Shown here: positions 1 to 9,222 of the stretch, piece by piece
How positions within the stretch are numbered: the first letter of the stretch is position 1
How the letters are laid out: each line of letters begins with the position of its first letter
From: Flavobacterium aquariorum
GTDB taxonomy: Bacteria; Bacteroidota; Bacteroidia; Flavobacteriales; Flavobacteriaceae
Reading direction: 5' to 3'
Assembly (NCBI RefSeq): GCF_003254745.1
Contig: NZ_QKXH01000012.1
Coordinates: 62,001-126,000, forward strand
Length of the DNA stretch: 64,000 nucleotides
Program-made: the position numbers and the translations under genes
Notes under the pieces: model-generated
Database searches by the model: none
Told to the model about the DNA's origin: nothing
Seen by the model: the letters and a program-made list of their open reading frames with translations, nothing else

Positions 1-1383
1 GTTGCATTAGGAATCGGTGCAATTATTGGTGCTGGATTATTCGTTAGAACAGCAACCGCAGCTGCACAAAGTGCAGGACCATCAGTAACAATAGCCTTTG
101 TCGTAGCCGCCATTGGTTGCGCACTAGCAGGATTGTGCTACGCAGAGCTTTCGTCTTCTATTCCAATTTCAGGAAGTGCTTACACCTACACTTATGCTAC
201 TATGGGTGAATTTCTAGCATGGATTATTGGCTGGGATTTAATTCTTGAATATGCAGTAGGTGCTGCAACAGTTGGGATCGCTTGGAGTGAATACCTAAAT
301 AATTTACTGACAAATGTGTTACACGTAGATCCCATACCCTTTGCCTATTGTCATTCTCCATTTCAAACATCACTAACAGGAGAACATGGAATCATAAATT
401 TACCTGCGCTTTTTATAGTTGCTGTAATCAGTTTATTATTGATAAAAGGAATACATGAATCAGCTGTGGTAAATGGAATAATAGTTGTCGTTAAAGTTCT
501 AATTGTAATACTAATTATTGTGTTAGGTTGGCATTTCATTAACCCAGCAAACCATACCCCTTACATTCCACCAACAGATGTTTTCACTGACGAACACGGA
601 GTAGGACATGCCTATGGAGGAATAATGGGAATATTAGGAGCCGCAGGAACTGTTTTCTTTGCTTTCATCGGATTTGATGCCGTGAGTACTGCCGCTCAAG
701 AAACTATCAACCCTAAAAAGAATATGCCAATCGGTATTTTAGGATCCTTAGCAGTGTGTACAGTATTATATATTCTTTTTGGACATGTATTAACAGGTCT
801 TGAACCAGTTGAATTTTTTAGAACTAGCGGTAAGGAAGCATCTGTTGCCAATGCAATCATACATGCTATGGGGGAAAGTTACAACTGGCTTGCTCAATTT
901 GTTACAGTTGCCATATTAGCTGGATTTTCATCTGTTATTTTAGTGATGTTATTAGGACAATCAAGAGTTTTTTACTCTATGGGTAAAGATGGGTTGCTTC
1001 CAAAAGCATTTAGTGATTTACATTCAAAATACAAAACTCCATACAAAGCAAATCTTGCTATTCTGGTAATTGTTGGAGCTTTCGCAGCTTTTATACCTGG
1101 TGATATTGTAGGAGACATGACAAGTATTGGGACTTTATTTGCTTTTGTTCTTGTCTGTATTTCTGTTATTATCTTAAGAAAAAAAGAGCCAAACATGGTA
1201 AGAGAATTCAAAACCCCACTTGTTCCCTTCGTACCACTTTTAGGAGTGTTTGTATGTTGTGCAATGATGTACGGCTTAGGTTGGACGAACTGGTTGAGAC
1301 TGTTTGTTTGGATGGCTTTAGGCATTGTTTTCTATTTTGCTTATGGCAAGAAAAACAGTGTATTAAACAAAACTAAAGAATAA
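1..1383 (+). CDS. APC-family amino acid permease (5' partial)
   Basis: The reading frame is open from the first base of the window, so the N-terminus is missing; the first in-window start-like codon (TTG at 133) lies inside the conserved region and is not a real start. The visible part begins with GIGAIIGAGLFV, the glycine-rich TM1 signature of the amino acid/polyamine/organocation superfamily. About ten further hydrophobic segments follow, with the conserved FAFIGFDAVSTAAQE stretch typical of cationic amino acid transporters (CAT/YfnA-like). Function is inferred as proton-coupled uptake of an amino acid across the inner membrane; substrate cannot be read from sequence. It ends at a strong intrinsic terminator. 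Confidence 0.9.
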   Translation, partial: VALGIGAIIGAGLFVRTATAAAQSAGPSVTIAFVVAAIGCALAGLCYAELSSSIPISGSAYTYTYATMGEFLAWIIGWDLILEYAVGAATVGIAWSEYLNNLLTNVLHVDPIPFAYCHSPFQTSLTGEHGIINLPALFIVAVISLLLIKGIHESAVVNGIIVVVKVLIVILIIVLGWHFINPANHTPYIPPTDVFTDEHGVGHAYGGIMGILGAAGTVFFAFIGFDAVSTAAQETINPKKNMPIGILGSLAVCTVLYILFGHVLTGLEPVEFFRTSGKEASVANAIIHAMGESYNWLAQFVTVAILAGFSSVILVMLLGQSRVFYSMGKDGLLPKAFSDLHSKYKTPYKANLAILVIVGAFAAFIPGDIVGDMTSIGTLFAFVLVCISVIILRKKEPNMVREFKTPLVPFVPLLGVFVCCAMMYGLGWTNWLRLFVWMALGIVFYFAYGKKNSVLNKTKE

Positions 1384-1406
1384 GAATAATTTCAATTCAC
1401 ATAAAG

Positions 1407-1447
1407 AAGGGATTTTAAAGCTTAACCACTTTAAAATCCCTTTTTTT
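1407..1447 (+). terminator. Intrinsic terminator after the permease
   Basis: A 14-bp stem AAGGGATTTTAAAG / CTTTAAAATCCCTT with an 8-nt loop is followed by a T run. It lies 24 bases after the permease stop and also faces the end of the minus-strand PspC gene, so it could act in both directions. Confidence 0.85.
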
Positions 1448-1462
1448 ATACCTTATAATTTT

Positions 1463-1690
1463 CTACAAATCAAAAACAGAAGTTCTTTTGGCCCGGATTA
1501 AATCTTTTAGACGAATCCAGAAAGCCAATGTAAGATAAACTCCAAATCCCAAACCAGCTGTTACAAACGAAATATAGATAAAAAACAAACGGACATTGGT
1601 AACCCGCATCCCTAACTTGTCAGCCAAACGGGAAGAAACATGGAAACCATATTTTTCTAAAAAGAATTTCAATCGTATTACTGCTCGCAT
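1463..1690 (-). CDS. PspC domain protein
   Basis: This 75-aa protein has an N-terminal segment followed by a hydrophobic stretch (LFFIYISFVTAGLGFGVYL) that matches the single PspC domain: a short amphipathic part, the motif RLADKLGMRVTNVRL and one or two membrane spans. PspC proteins sit in the inner membrane and are linked to envelope stress in proteobacteria; in Bacteroidota short stand-alone copies are common and their role is not established. No Psp partner is visible nearby. Confidence 0.75.
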   Translation of the reverse strand: MRAVIRLKFFLEKYGFHVSSRLADKLGMRVTNVRLFFIYISFVTAGLGFGVYLTLAFWIRLKDLIRAKRTSVFDL

Positions 1691-1788
1691 CTTTTTGAGT
1701 TATGTATTATGAGCAAAATTACAGAATCTTTTAATACTACCAGTTAACACATAGAAAAGTTCATGAAATATATAAATTGCTGAGTGTT

Positions 1789-3060
1789 TTAATTACTCTT
1801 TAGCAACTCAATCCCGATTGCGCAGTCCAAACATTTGTTTTTATTACAATATTCATTTTTGAGTTGCAATAATGACTGGGTTTCAAGGGCATTTTTAGAC
1901 TTTAAACCAAAAGAAGTAAATTTCTCTATAATTGAATTGTTTTCTGGTTCAACATCGTTCAAAACAGCAATTAAATCTTCGGAGATTTCCTTTCCCTGAC
2001 TTTTAGCATACGCAAATTGAAGTGGAATAATCGTATTCAAAACAATCAAATCCATGAAAGATTTACTCAAAGTTTTCTTTTTCTTCGGACTTTCTTTATC
2101 AAATTGATAATGGGTTTGCCAATACGGAGCAACCGAAACACAAAAAACTTCATAAATAGCCTCAACAGAATTCAAGCCAATTATTTTCGAAAATAGGTTT
2201 TGCTGTTTGTGATATAAATTGGCTAATTGTGAAAGCCGAATTGTCGGAAAATTATCTGGACGATGCTTAAAAAATTGAATAGGTTCAACACAACTTTTCT
2301 CAATTTGGTATTTGTGCAGCAAATAATAATATCTGAATTTTAAATTTTTGAAATAGGTATCTTCCTTCTCAACATCCAGTAATCCAGCAGAACCGAACAA
2401 TAATGCTTCCAGATTCTCGACTTCAAAACATTCTTTTCGAATGACAGAAAAAGGAATGAACTGAGCAATCTTGAGAAATATTTCCCCATTGGTGTTCAAA
2501 CCAAAATTCTTTGCCAAAAGACAAAACAAAACGGCTTCCCAATCATTGTTGGCTAATTCCAACAAATCCAAAATAGGTTTTGCTTTTCTTTCCAAACGCT
2601 CAAAAAACAAACGCTCCTGCCAATTGATTAATGTAAACTGAGGGATTTCTTTTATTTGCTTTTCGCAAAAAATCCAAGATTTGGGAGTCAGCAACTTTTG
2701 ATAATTATTTACAATTTCTGCACTGACATAATTTTTGAGTTCGAGAACAGGAATTTCTGAATTGTTACTTCTATAAATTTCGGCATCATGATTCCAAACG
2801 ACATGCAAAATTACATTTTCATAACCCGCATCTTTCTCATGATGATGGATATACCAATCGGATGATTTGATATGAATTTCGACATTTCCTGCCCACTTTT
2901 GATTTCCAATAGTGATTTGGGCGTTAAAAAAATCAGGACCAGCCAATTCCAAATACTGTCCCACGTTACTAATCGTGATTTCTTCCTGATTACAAGTTTT
3001 TAAATTTAAAGTATCAAACTTTTTAAACTTCCAAAGGTAGTGGAGAAAATCTTCTTTCAT
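1789..3060 (-). CDS. DUF2851 family protein
   Basis: A 423-aa soluble protein beginning MKEDFLHYLWKFKKFD, with the family-typical region WAGNVEIHIKSSDWYIHHH (around residues 56-74) and a C-terminal cysteine cluster CNKNKCLDCAIG. I recognise it as the DUF2851 family, widespread in Bacteroidota and without an assigned reaction. The histidine-rich N-terminal part and the CxxxxCxxC tail could bind a metal, but this is inference. No neighbour gives a functional hint. Confidence 0.8.
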   Translation of the reverse strand: MKEDFLHYLWKFKKFDTLNLKTCNQEEITISNVGQYLELAGPDFFNAQITIGNQKWAGNVEIHIKSSDWYIHHHEKDAGYENVILHVVWNHDAEIYRSNNSEIPVLELKNYVSAEIVNNYQKLLTPKSWIFCEKQIKEIPQFTLINWQERLFFERLERKAKPILDLLELANNDWEAVLFCLLAKNFGLNTNGEIFLKIAQFIPFSVIRKECFEVENLEALLFGSAGLLDVEKEDTYFKNLKFRYYYLLHKYQIEKSCVEPIQFFKHRPDNFPTIRLSQLANLYHKQQNLFSKIIGLNSVEAIYEVFCVSVAPYWQTHYQFDKESPKKKKTLSKSFMDLIVLNTIIPLQFAYAKSQGKEISEDLIAVLNDVEPENNSIIEKFTSFGLKSKNALETQSLLQLKNEYCNKNKCLDCAIGIELLKSN

Positions 3061-3234
3061 GTTTTTTTAGATAATAGATGAAAAGATGAGAGATAATAGA
3101 CTCATTCTAAAAGACTAAAATAACAAAAAAAACAAACAACTTAACTTACAAAATAAAAAAAGACAGATATTTCAGCAAATTTAAAATATCAACAATAAAA
3201 TAAGCTTATAAATTCTGAATGCTATTGAAAGAAT

Positions 3235-3717
3235 TTATCGCAATAAATATAATTTGGCGCAAGCCCGAGCATCCGATAAAGCTTCGTGATGGTTTAGTTT
3301 TATATTCATTTCACGACAACAATCACTTAGTTTTGTTGGCTTCAATCCTTTTGATTTATATATTTTTACGGTACATTCCCAACGTGAACCTATATTCAAA
3401 TCATCGTAGTTCAAACCATAAAGCTCCATTGATTTGGACAAAACATTACGGTCGAAGCTTTCATTATGTGCCACTACGACTCTATTTTGAAGTCTTCTTT
3501 GTATTTCAGGAAATACTTCGATAAACGTTTTCGCGTTTGCTGTGTCTCTTGGATATATTCCATGCACGCGTATCGTGAAAGGATTATATTCATTATTCGG
3601 CGGTTTGATTAAAGTCACAAACTCATCTACAATAACACCGTTTTCAACAGTAACAATACCTACCGAACAAGGATGATAAGCAGTTGCAGTTTCAAAATCT
3701 ATAGCGGTGAAAGTCAT
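3235..3717 (-). CDS. DnaQ-like 3'-5' exonuclease
   Basis: A 160-aa single-domain exonuclease of the DEDDh type. Exo I is FTAIDFETA (D7, E9), Exo II is VVAHNESFDRNVL, and Exo III is HHEALSDARACA, giving the four acidic residues and the histidine needed for two-metal nuclease action. It resembles the DNA polymerase III epsilon domain but is a free-standing protein; in Bacteroidota such copies are annotated as exonucleases of unknown partner. The substrate, DNA or small RNA, cannot be decided here. Confidence 0.85.
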   Translation of the reverse strand: MTFTAIDFETATAYHPCSVGIVTVENGVIVDEFVTLIKPPNNEYNPFTIRVHGIYPRDTANAKTFIEVFPEIQRRLQNRVVVAHNESFDRNVLSKSMELYGLNYDDLNIGSRWECTVKIYKSKGLKPTKLSDCCREMNIKLNHHEALSDARACAKLYLLR

Positions 3718-3719
3718 GG

Positions 3720-3790
3720 AAATTTTAGAATTTAGATTGCAGATTTTAGATTGCAGATTTTAATAATTAGTAGAAAATCTGCAATCCAAA
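3720..3790. repeat. Short AGATTGCAGATTTT-type repeat
   Basis: The gap between the exonuclease start and the CBS-type gene end carries two direct copies of TTTAGATTGCAGA followed by an inverted copy (AAAATCTGCAATCC). Related words recur at 10330-10360, 18300-18340 and 18510-18530, so this is a dispersed intergenic repeat rather than a local regulatory site. In RNA the inverted copies would pair. Confidence 0.6.
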
Positions 3791-3795
3791 TAAAT

Positions 3796-5157
3796 TTATT
3801 TCATCGCCTTAATAATATCTGATTTTGTAATAATTTGATGGTTTCCGTTTTCAAGTTCTACTAAAACAGCATCATTATCTTTGGTGAAAAATTTAGAAAC
3901 TTCTTCGATTGATGTGCTTAATTTAACAACAGGAAAAGGTTTTCCCATTACTTCTTTGATAGGCTTGTCAATCACATTTTTATCGACCATATAACTTCTA
4001 AACAAATCTGTTTCGTCAACAGAACCAACAAATCCATTAATATCTACCACAGGAATTTGCGAAATATTATACTTGCGCATACGATCAATTGCATGCGAAA
4101 CCAATTCTTCGGTACGAACAACTATCAAAGGTTTATCGATATGATCTTTGATCACATCTTCAGCTTTAGTAACATCCTCTTCCAAAAATCCTCTTTCTCT
4201 CATCCAATCGTCGTTGAACATTTTGCCCACATATCGACTTCCTGAATCATGGAACAATACCACAACCACGTCTTCCGGTTTGAAATGTTCTTTGAGCTGT
4301 AATAATCCTTTTACCGCAGCACCAGCCGAATTCCCAACAAATATTCCTTCTTCGAGTGCAATTTTTCGGGTATAAACAGCAGCGTCTTTATCAGTTACTT
4401 TGGTAAATCCATCAATCAGAGAAAAGTCCACATTTTTTGGCAAAATATCTTCCCCGATTCCTTCAGTGATATAAGAATAAATTTCATTTTCGTCAAAAAT
4501 ACCTGTTTCGTGGTACTTTTTAAAAACAGAACCATAAGTATCGATTCCCCAGATTTTGATGTTCGGGTTTTTCTCTTTTAAGAATTTACCAACTCCAGAA
4601 ATCGTCCCACCTGTACCAACACCTACCACAAAATGAGTAATTTTCCCTTCTGTTTGTTTCCAAATTTCAGGCCCAGTTTGCTCGTAGTGTGCCAATGTAT
4701 TTGACAAATTATCATATTGGTTTACATACCAAGAGTTTGGTGTTTCTTCAGCCAATCTTTTGGAAACCGAATAATATGAACGTGGATCGGTTGGCTCCAC
4801 ATCAGTAGGACAAACCACTACTTTAGCTCCAACTGCACGAAGAATATCCATTTTTTCTTTGGATTGCTTGTCGGATATCACACATATCAATTTATATCCT
4901 TTTATAATGGCAACCAGTGCCAATCCCATTCCAGTATTTCCGGATGTTCCTTCAATTATAGTTCCACCTGGTTGCAAACGTCCATCAGCTTCGGCATCTT
5001 CAATCATTTTTACAGCCATACGATCTTTTACCGAATTACCAGGATTGAATGTCTCTACTTTGGCCAAAACCAAAGCATCTACTTCCGCAGTTATTTTATT
5101 GAGTTTTACCAATGGAGTATTCCCAATAGTTCCTAATATATTTTCTGAGTATTCCAT
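3796..5157 (-). CDS. cbs: Cystathionine beta-synthase-type PLP enzyme with CBS pair
   Basis: A 453-aa protein with two parts. Residues 1 to about 325 are a fold-type II PLP domain: NPGNSVKDR carries the PLP lysine (K44), GTSGNTGMG binds the substrate carboxylate, and a glycine-rich GVGTGGTISG loop holds the PLP phosphate. Residues about 335-453 are a tandem CBS-domain pair. This architecture is that of bacterial cystathionine beta-synthase (serine plus homocysteine to cystathionine), although cysteine-synthase or H2S-forming activity is equally possible from sequence alone. It stands as a single gene with a TAATTTTG -7 element about 65 bases upstream. Confidence 0.8.
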   Translation of the reverse strand: MEYSENILGTIGNTPLVKLNKITAEVDALVLAKVETFNPGNSVKDRMAVKMIEDAEADGRLQPGGTIIEGTSGNTGMGLALVAIIKGYKLICVISDKQSKEKMDILRAVGAKVVVCPTDVEPTDPRSYYSVSKRLAEETPNSWYVNQYDNLSNTLAHYEQTGPEIWKQTEGKITHFVVGVGTGGTISGVGKFLKEKNPNIKIWGIDTYGSVFKKYHETGIFDENEIYSYITEGIGEDILPKNVDFSLIDGFTKVTDKDAAVYTRKIALEEGIFVGNSAGAAVKGLLQLKEHFKPEDVVVVLFHDSGSRYVGKMFNDDWMRERGFLEEDVTKAEDVIKDHIDKPLIVVRTEELVSHAIDRMRKYNISQIPVVDINGFVGSVDETDLFRSYMVDKNVIDKPIKEVMGKPFPVVKLSTSIEEVSKFFTKDNDAVLVELENGNHQIITKSDIIKAMK

Positions 5158-5222
5158 TTTTGTTTTTTTATTGGGGGGTTATTTTTAAACCGCACTATTT
5201 ACATATAGTTTATATATAAAAG

Positions 5223-5230
5223 CAAAATTA
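5223..5230 (-). promoter_or_regulatory. -7 promoter element of the CBS-type gene
   Basis: On the minus strand the sequence TAATTTTG matches the Bacteroidota TAnnTTTG element. It lies 65 bases upstream of the ATG at 5157. A good -33 TTG at the usual spacing is not evident. Confidence 0.4.
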
Positions 5231-5278
5231 GTCAATTTTTCAAATTTAAACTTAACTTCTAAATGACTAATTTCTACA

Positions 5279-7234
5279 CTAATTGAAGAAGTTCCAAACT
5301 AATCCAAAACGAATTAAGAAATCACGATACGGATAATCAGGTGCCGATAAATAATTATTTTTTGAAAACAGCGAATTAAAATGTTCTGCCTTCAAATAGA
5401 TTCGAGTGCGCTGAATTTTGGCATTTACAAAAAAATCAAGAAGCGGATAATTCCCTATTTTCACTCTATCCTGAACAAAAAACTCGCCAATCAAAGGATT
5501 ATAACTATTACTATAATAACTCGTAAAATAATTCAGTTCCGTTCCTATTTGCAAAAACAATCTTTTTTCAAACATAAAGTCCGAATAATACAAAGTGTTT
5601 CTAGTCACAAATTCAGGCACATTCAAAATAAAATCCGATTGATCCACTTTTTGAAATAATAAAGTATTATCTAAAGCCCATTTGCCAACAACAAACTCTT
5701 TTGCAACTTTAAGCGATGCATAATTAATTGCTTTACCATATTGAGCCGGAGCCACTATTTGTGTACCCAATGCTCTTTCCGCATCAGTCGATACATCAGC
5801 AAAATGCAAATAATCGTTTACCGAATTCAGCAGCAAAGACAACGATACCCATTTAGTATCGGCATTCACACTGATTGCGTTTATTTTTTCATTTACAAAA
5901 TCGTTTGACCAGTTGTATTTTCTATAACTACTTTGGTACAAATTATAATTATTATTAGGCAATTTATTCATACTTTGATACCTGAATGATATTTGGTTCT
6001 CATCGTTTATATCATACACCGCCGATGCATCAAGATTGAATAAATTTTGATCCGTAACCGATTTGGAATATAAGAACTTCCCATTCCATTTGTCCTTGCG
6101 ATAATTATATTGTCCTCCAAAAGTGTTTATTTTCTGGCTCAACAAGTTAGGAACGGTTTCCGCATCCAAATACAAAATATTATTGTAGAAATAATTCGAA
6201 TGCAAATCATCAACAAAAAAAGTAAAAGCCCCCAAAGTCATGTTCTCATAAACCAATCCCAATTTGTTGTACATTTTATTGTAGGTAGTTTTGTCATCAA
6301 TTCCACTGGTCAAAAAGGAATCTCCATAACGATCCACGATTACCCCTCCAACAGTTGAAGGCACCGTTTGTTGAGTAAAATTAAAATAAATATCCTCGTA
6401 ATTAAACTGTTCAGTAACATATAAATTATTGCTGCCTTTTTTGGGATTTATTCTAAAGGTTTGATCAACAAAAAAACGTTTGCCTTTTAACACAGACATA
6501 GCATCCTCAAAATAAACCCCTAATCGGGCTCTATTATCAAACGCTGGATCGCCACTTTCAAAATCACTTACATTGCTAATCCCTCCGTTTTCCTCGTTCT
6601 GGATCTTCTGAGCAACATAATGCGCATTGGCAACATAACGCCCATTCTTGGTATTATAACTCGTCGTAAATCTAAAATTACCCGTTCTGGCCTCCTGGTT
6701 GATATACCTACCTTCCGATCGCAAAGCCTTGTAGGCAATGGAAAAGTTTAGTCTTGGAGACGGATTTATGGCAAAATAAGAATCTGCTGACTGACCTCTT
6801 TGTATTGTTGTCTTAAAATATAATTCGGTTACAGGAGTGGCTACATTGGCATATCTAATATCTTCTGCCTTGCTATAATTAAACTGTTTTGCGGTAAATC
6901 CAAATTCAGGATAAGGCGAAAAACCATTAAGACCATATTGAAGTGTATTATAAGTTTGACCAATATTGGTAAAACTCAACAAACCAAAATTATCTTTCCT
7001 CAAATAATTATGACTGTATGCTTTTCGGATAGATTGGGTAGTATCAATATATGTCGTATCCTTATTCAACGAAATAATCTGATACATATCATAAGTTGCC
7101 TCTGGCGCTTTTTTCTTCTTAATAGAATCCGAAGAATTGTACTTACTATTATAATCAATTTCTTTAGCACTATTTACTTGAGAAAACAGGAGAATTGGAA
7201 AAGCTACAAAAAATAACGAAAAGAAAATTCTCAT
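5279..7234 (-). CDS. Putative outer-membrane porin (putative_porin family)
   Basis: A 651-aa protein with a signal peptide (MRIFFSLFFVAFPILLFSQ), then a short low-complexity linker (SDSIKKKKAPEATYD) and a long region rich in alternating aromatic and polar residues that ends in aromatic F-N-F-F-N, as expected for an outer-membrane beta-barrel. The pattern matches the Bacteroidota putative porin family of about 600-700 residues. The transported solute is unknown. It is divergent to rnhB and has its own transcription unit. Confidence 0.75.
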   Translation of the reverse strand: MRIFFSLFFVAFPILLFSQVNSAKEIDYNSKYNSSDSIKKKKAPEATYDMYQIISLNKDTTYIDTTQSIRKAYSHNYLRKDNFGLLSFTNIGQTYNTLQYGLNGFSPYPEFGFTAKQFNYSKAEDIRYANVATPVTELYFKTTIQRGQSADSYFAINPSPRLNFSIAYKALRSEGRYINQEARTGNFRFTTSYNTKNGRYVANAHYVAQKIQNEENGGISNVSDFESGDPAFDNRARLGVYFEDAMSVLKGKRFFVDQTFRINPKKGSNNLYVTEQFNYEDIYFNFTQQTVPSTVGGVIVDRYGDSFLTSGIDDKTTYNKMYNKLGLVYENMTLGAFTFFVDDLHSNYFYNNILYLDAETVPNLLSQKINTFGGQYNYRKDKWNGKFLYSKSVTDQNLFNLDASAVYDINDENQISFRYQSMNKLPNNNYNLYQSSYRKYNWSNDFVNEKINAISVNADTKWVSLSLLLNSVNDYLHFADVSTDAERALGTQIVAPAQYGKAINYASLKVAKEFVVGKWALDNTLLFQKVDQSDFILNVPEFVTRNTLYYSDFMFEKRLFLQIGTELNYFTSYYSNSYNPLIGEFFVQDRVKIGNYPLLDFFVNAKIQRTRIYLKAEHFNSLFSKNNYLSAPDYPYRDFLIRFGLVWNFFN

Positions 7235-7380
7235 TTGAAACGGTTATAATTAGGCAATTATTTTACTTATATATCGAGCAAAGGTAAAGGATAAAAACGT
7301 ATAAATAAAAAAACACCTCAATTTATAGAACAAACAACAAAACATAATTTAGTTACAAACCACAACTTATCTTTCCTAAA

Positions 7381-7512
7381 TAATTTGGGCGAGCCACCAG
7401 TAGGAAAAGGGGCTAACTCACTGTATCGCTTATTCGCCCCTTTTCCTAATGCTGTCGGGCTATACGCGCTACTTTGGTAGCTTGCTACTATCCCTCTCCC
7501 AACTCCCAACAG
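7381..7512. repeat. Dispersed GGGCG...CTATCCCTC repeat, copy 1
   Basis: Part of the 383-base gap between the divergent porin and rnhB genes. It contains ATTTGGGCGAGCCACC, an inner inverted pair (GGAAAAGGGGC / GCCCCTTTTCC), then CGCGCTACTTTGGTAGCTTGCTACTATCCCTC. Its reverse-complement relative lies at about 42030-42150 and a shorter copy at 45240-45325. GC-rich against an AT-rich background and without an open frame, it looks like a mobile or spreading intergenic element common in flavobacteria. The rest of the gap shows nothing else. Confidence 0.7.
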
Positions 7513-7617
7513 CGTGAATACAATTCCCACATCTTTTATTTTCCTGAAATCAATTTGCTTCACAAAAAAGAAAATCAAGAAAAAATCACAATATTTGCCA
7601 CACGAAAATATTTCAAT

Positions 7618-8277
7618 ATGCTTCTTAATAATTTCTCCACTTTCCTGCTCGAAACCGGCACCGACGAAGCCGGACGCGGTTGTCTTGCCGGCCCAGTTAC
7701 AGCTGCGGCCGTAATTTTGCCTTTTGATTTTAGAAACACCATCCTAAACGACAGCAAGCAATTATCCGAAAAAGCGAGAGAAAAACTAAGACCAATTATA
7801 GAAGAACACGCCATCACATTCGCCGTGACCCATTTGCATCCAAATGAAATTGATGAAATCAATATCCTGAATGCTTCGATGAAAGGAATGCAGGAATGCG
7901 TCTTGAAATTAACCAAAACTCCCGAATTCATAATTGTTGACGGCAACAGATCGCTAAATGCCAAATTGGGTTTAAAAAACAATCATGGAAAAAAATTCTC
8001 TAAAGCTGAAATAGAATTATTAAAATCAATTCCGAATCAAAGTATCATAAAAGGAGATTCGAAATATCTGAGTATTGCTGCCGCTTCGGTTTTGGCAAAA
8101 ACGTATCGTGATGAATATATGGATAAAATTCATGAAGAATTCCCGATGTACAATTGGAAAAAAAACAAAGGTTATCCCACACAAGAACACCGCGATGCCA
8201 TCCGAAAATACGGCACCACAAAATACCACCGAATGAGTTTTAGGTTGCTACCGGAGCAGTTGGAATTGGATTTTTAA
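7618..8277 (+). CDS. rnhB: Ribonuclease HII
   Basis: Cuts the RNA strand of RNA-DNA hybrids and initiates removal of misincorporated ribonucleotides. The DEAGRGCLAGPV motif gives the first two acidic residues, IIVDGNRSL the third, and SILAKTYRDEYM-like ASVLAKTYRDEYM the fourth region; the C-terminal GYPTQEH box is also typical. I chose ATG at 7618, giving 219 aa, because the longer in-frame reading from 7474 runs into the dispersed repeat and adds 48 residues foreign to the family. Single gene. Confidence 0.92.
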   Translation: MLLNNFSTFLLETGTDEAGRGCLAGPVTAAAVILPFDFRNTILNDSKQLSEKAREKLRPIIEEHAITFAVTHLHPNEIDEINILNASMKGMQECVLKLTKTPEFIIVDGNRSLNAKLGLKNNHGKKFSKAEIELLKSIPNQSIIKGDSKYLSIAAASVLAKTYRDEYMDKIHEEFPMYNWKKNKGYPTQEHRDAIRKYGTTKYHRMSFRLLPEQLELDF

Positions 8278-8336
8278 AATTTAATCACAAGACACAAAAA
8301 AAAGCCGCAAAGTTCACAAAGTTTTTTTTCGAGATT

Positions 8337-9041
8337 TTAAGAAGTCACAAACTCCGCTTCGAATAATTCAGAGAAATGTTTTAAGATTTTTTCTTTGACT
8401 TCTTGCTCATCCACTTTTTCTACACCAAGTTCTACATGAAGTGAAGTAACCGCTTTGCCGCGGATTCCACACGGAATAATGTTGTCAAAATACCCCAAGT
8501 CAGCGTTGACGTTTAGGGCAAAACCGTGCATAGTTACCCAGCGGGAAGCACGAACTCCCATAGCACATATTTTTCGGGCGAATGGTGTTCCTGCGCCAAG
8601 CCAAACTCCGGTTTCGCCCTCGCTTCGTCCACATTCCAAACCGTATTCCTGCAAAGTCAGAATAATAGCTTCCTCCAGAAAACGCAAGTATTTATGAATA
8701 TCCGAAAAGAAATTTTCCAAATCCAGAATAGGATAACCTACAATTTGTCCTGGTCCGTGATACGTAATATCACCACCACGATTGATTTTATAGAAAGTCG
8801 CACCTTTGGCTTCTAATTGTTTTTCGGATAAAAGCAAATTACTCAAATCACCGCTTTTCCCTAAAGTATAAACGTGAGGATGTTCTACAAACAAAAAATA
8901 ATTAGGAGTCGGAATAGCAGTTTCTTCTCTCCTATTTTGGATCTTCAGATCCACAATTCCCTTGAACAATTCTTCTTGGTACGCCCAAGTTTCATTGTAA
9001 TCTTTATTTCCTAAATCTTGAAGTTGGATGGTTTTGTTCAT
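8337..9041 (-). CDS. lipB: Octanoyltransferase LipB
   Basis: Transfers octanoate from acyl carrier protein to the lipoyl domains of 2-oxoacid dehydrogenases, the first step of lipoate synthesis. The 234-aa sequence contains the family signature NRGGDITYHGPGQIVGYPI, the invariant lysine/cysteine region (ARKICAMGVR, with the catalytic Cys near residue 167 and Lys just before it) and HGFALNVN. It stands alone between rnhB and a lipoprotein gene. Confidence 0.93.
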   Translation of the reverse strand: MNKTIQLQDLGNKDYNETWAYQEELFKGIVDLKIQNRREETAIPTPNYFLFVEHPHVYTLGKSGDLSNLLLSEKQLEAKGATFYKINRGGDITYHGPGQIVGYPILDLENFFSDIHKYLRFLEEAIILTLQEYGLECGRSEGETGVWLGAGTPFARKICAMGVRASRWVTMHGFALNVNADLGYFDNIIPCGIRGKAVTSLHVELGVEKVDEQEVKEKILKHFSELFEAEFVTS

Positions 9042-9103
9042 TTTTTTAAAGCAACTAAGTTTCTTAGACTCTGAGATTCTAAGATTCTAAGATTTTATTT
9101 TTG

Positions 9104-9111
9104 CAAATGTA
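9104..9111 (-). promoter_or_regulatory. -7 element of lipB
   Basis: Minus-strand TACATTTG matches TAnnTTTG and lies 62 bases upstream of the lipB ATG. The leader between them is filled by a CTAAGATTCTAAG-type repeat. No clear -33 TTG was found. Confidence 0.4.
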
Positions 9112-9119
9112 CGAATGTT

Positions 9120-9216
9120 TATGGCATCCTAACAGGTTTCCAAAACGGGTTAGGTATAATATCTTCTATCTACTCAACGACAAAATTCCTAACAGGTTTT
9201 GCAAACCTGTTAGGAA
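9120..9216. repeat. CCTAACAGGTTT inverted-repeat element
   Basis: Two copies of the word CCTAACAGGTTT, the second forming a near-perfect hairpin (CCTAACAGGTTTtgcAAACCTGTTAGG) just before the end of the minus-strand lipoprotein gene. It could act as a terminator-like stem for that gene, but the repeated copy marks it as a dispersed element. Confidence 0.6.
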
Positions 9217-9222
9217 AACGTA

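Noticed and set aside
133..1383. Permease reading from a TTG at 133 as a complete gene
   Set aside because: The frame is open to base 1 and the conserved TM1 motif lies upstream of 133, so the gene is cut by the window edge.
3219..3524. 101-codon plus-strand frame over the exonuclease gene
   Set aside because: Overlaps the DEDDh exonuclease on the opposite strand and encodes nothing recognisable.
3720..3790. Possible CRISPR-like tandem repeats
   Set aside because: Units are short and unequal, spacers are absent, and the words recur singly elsewhere; no cas gene is nearby.
7474..7617. N-terminal extension of RNase HII
   Set aside because: It is translated from the dispersed repeat and adds residues not seen in the family; ATG at 7618 gives the normal length.
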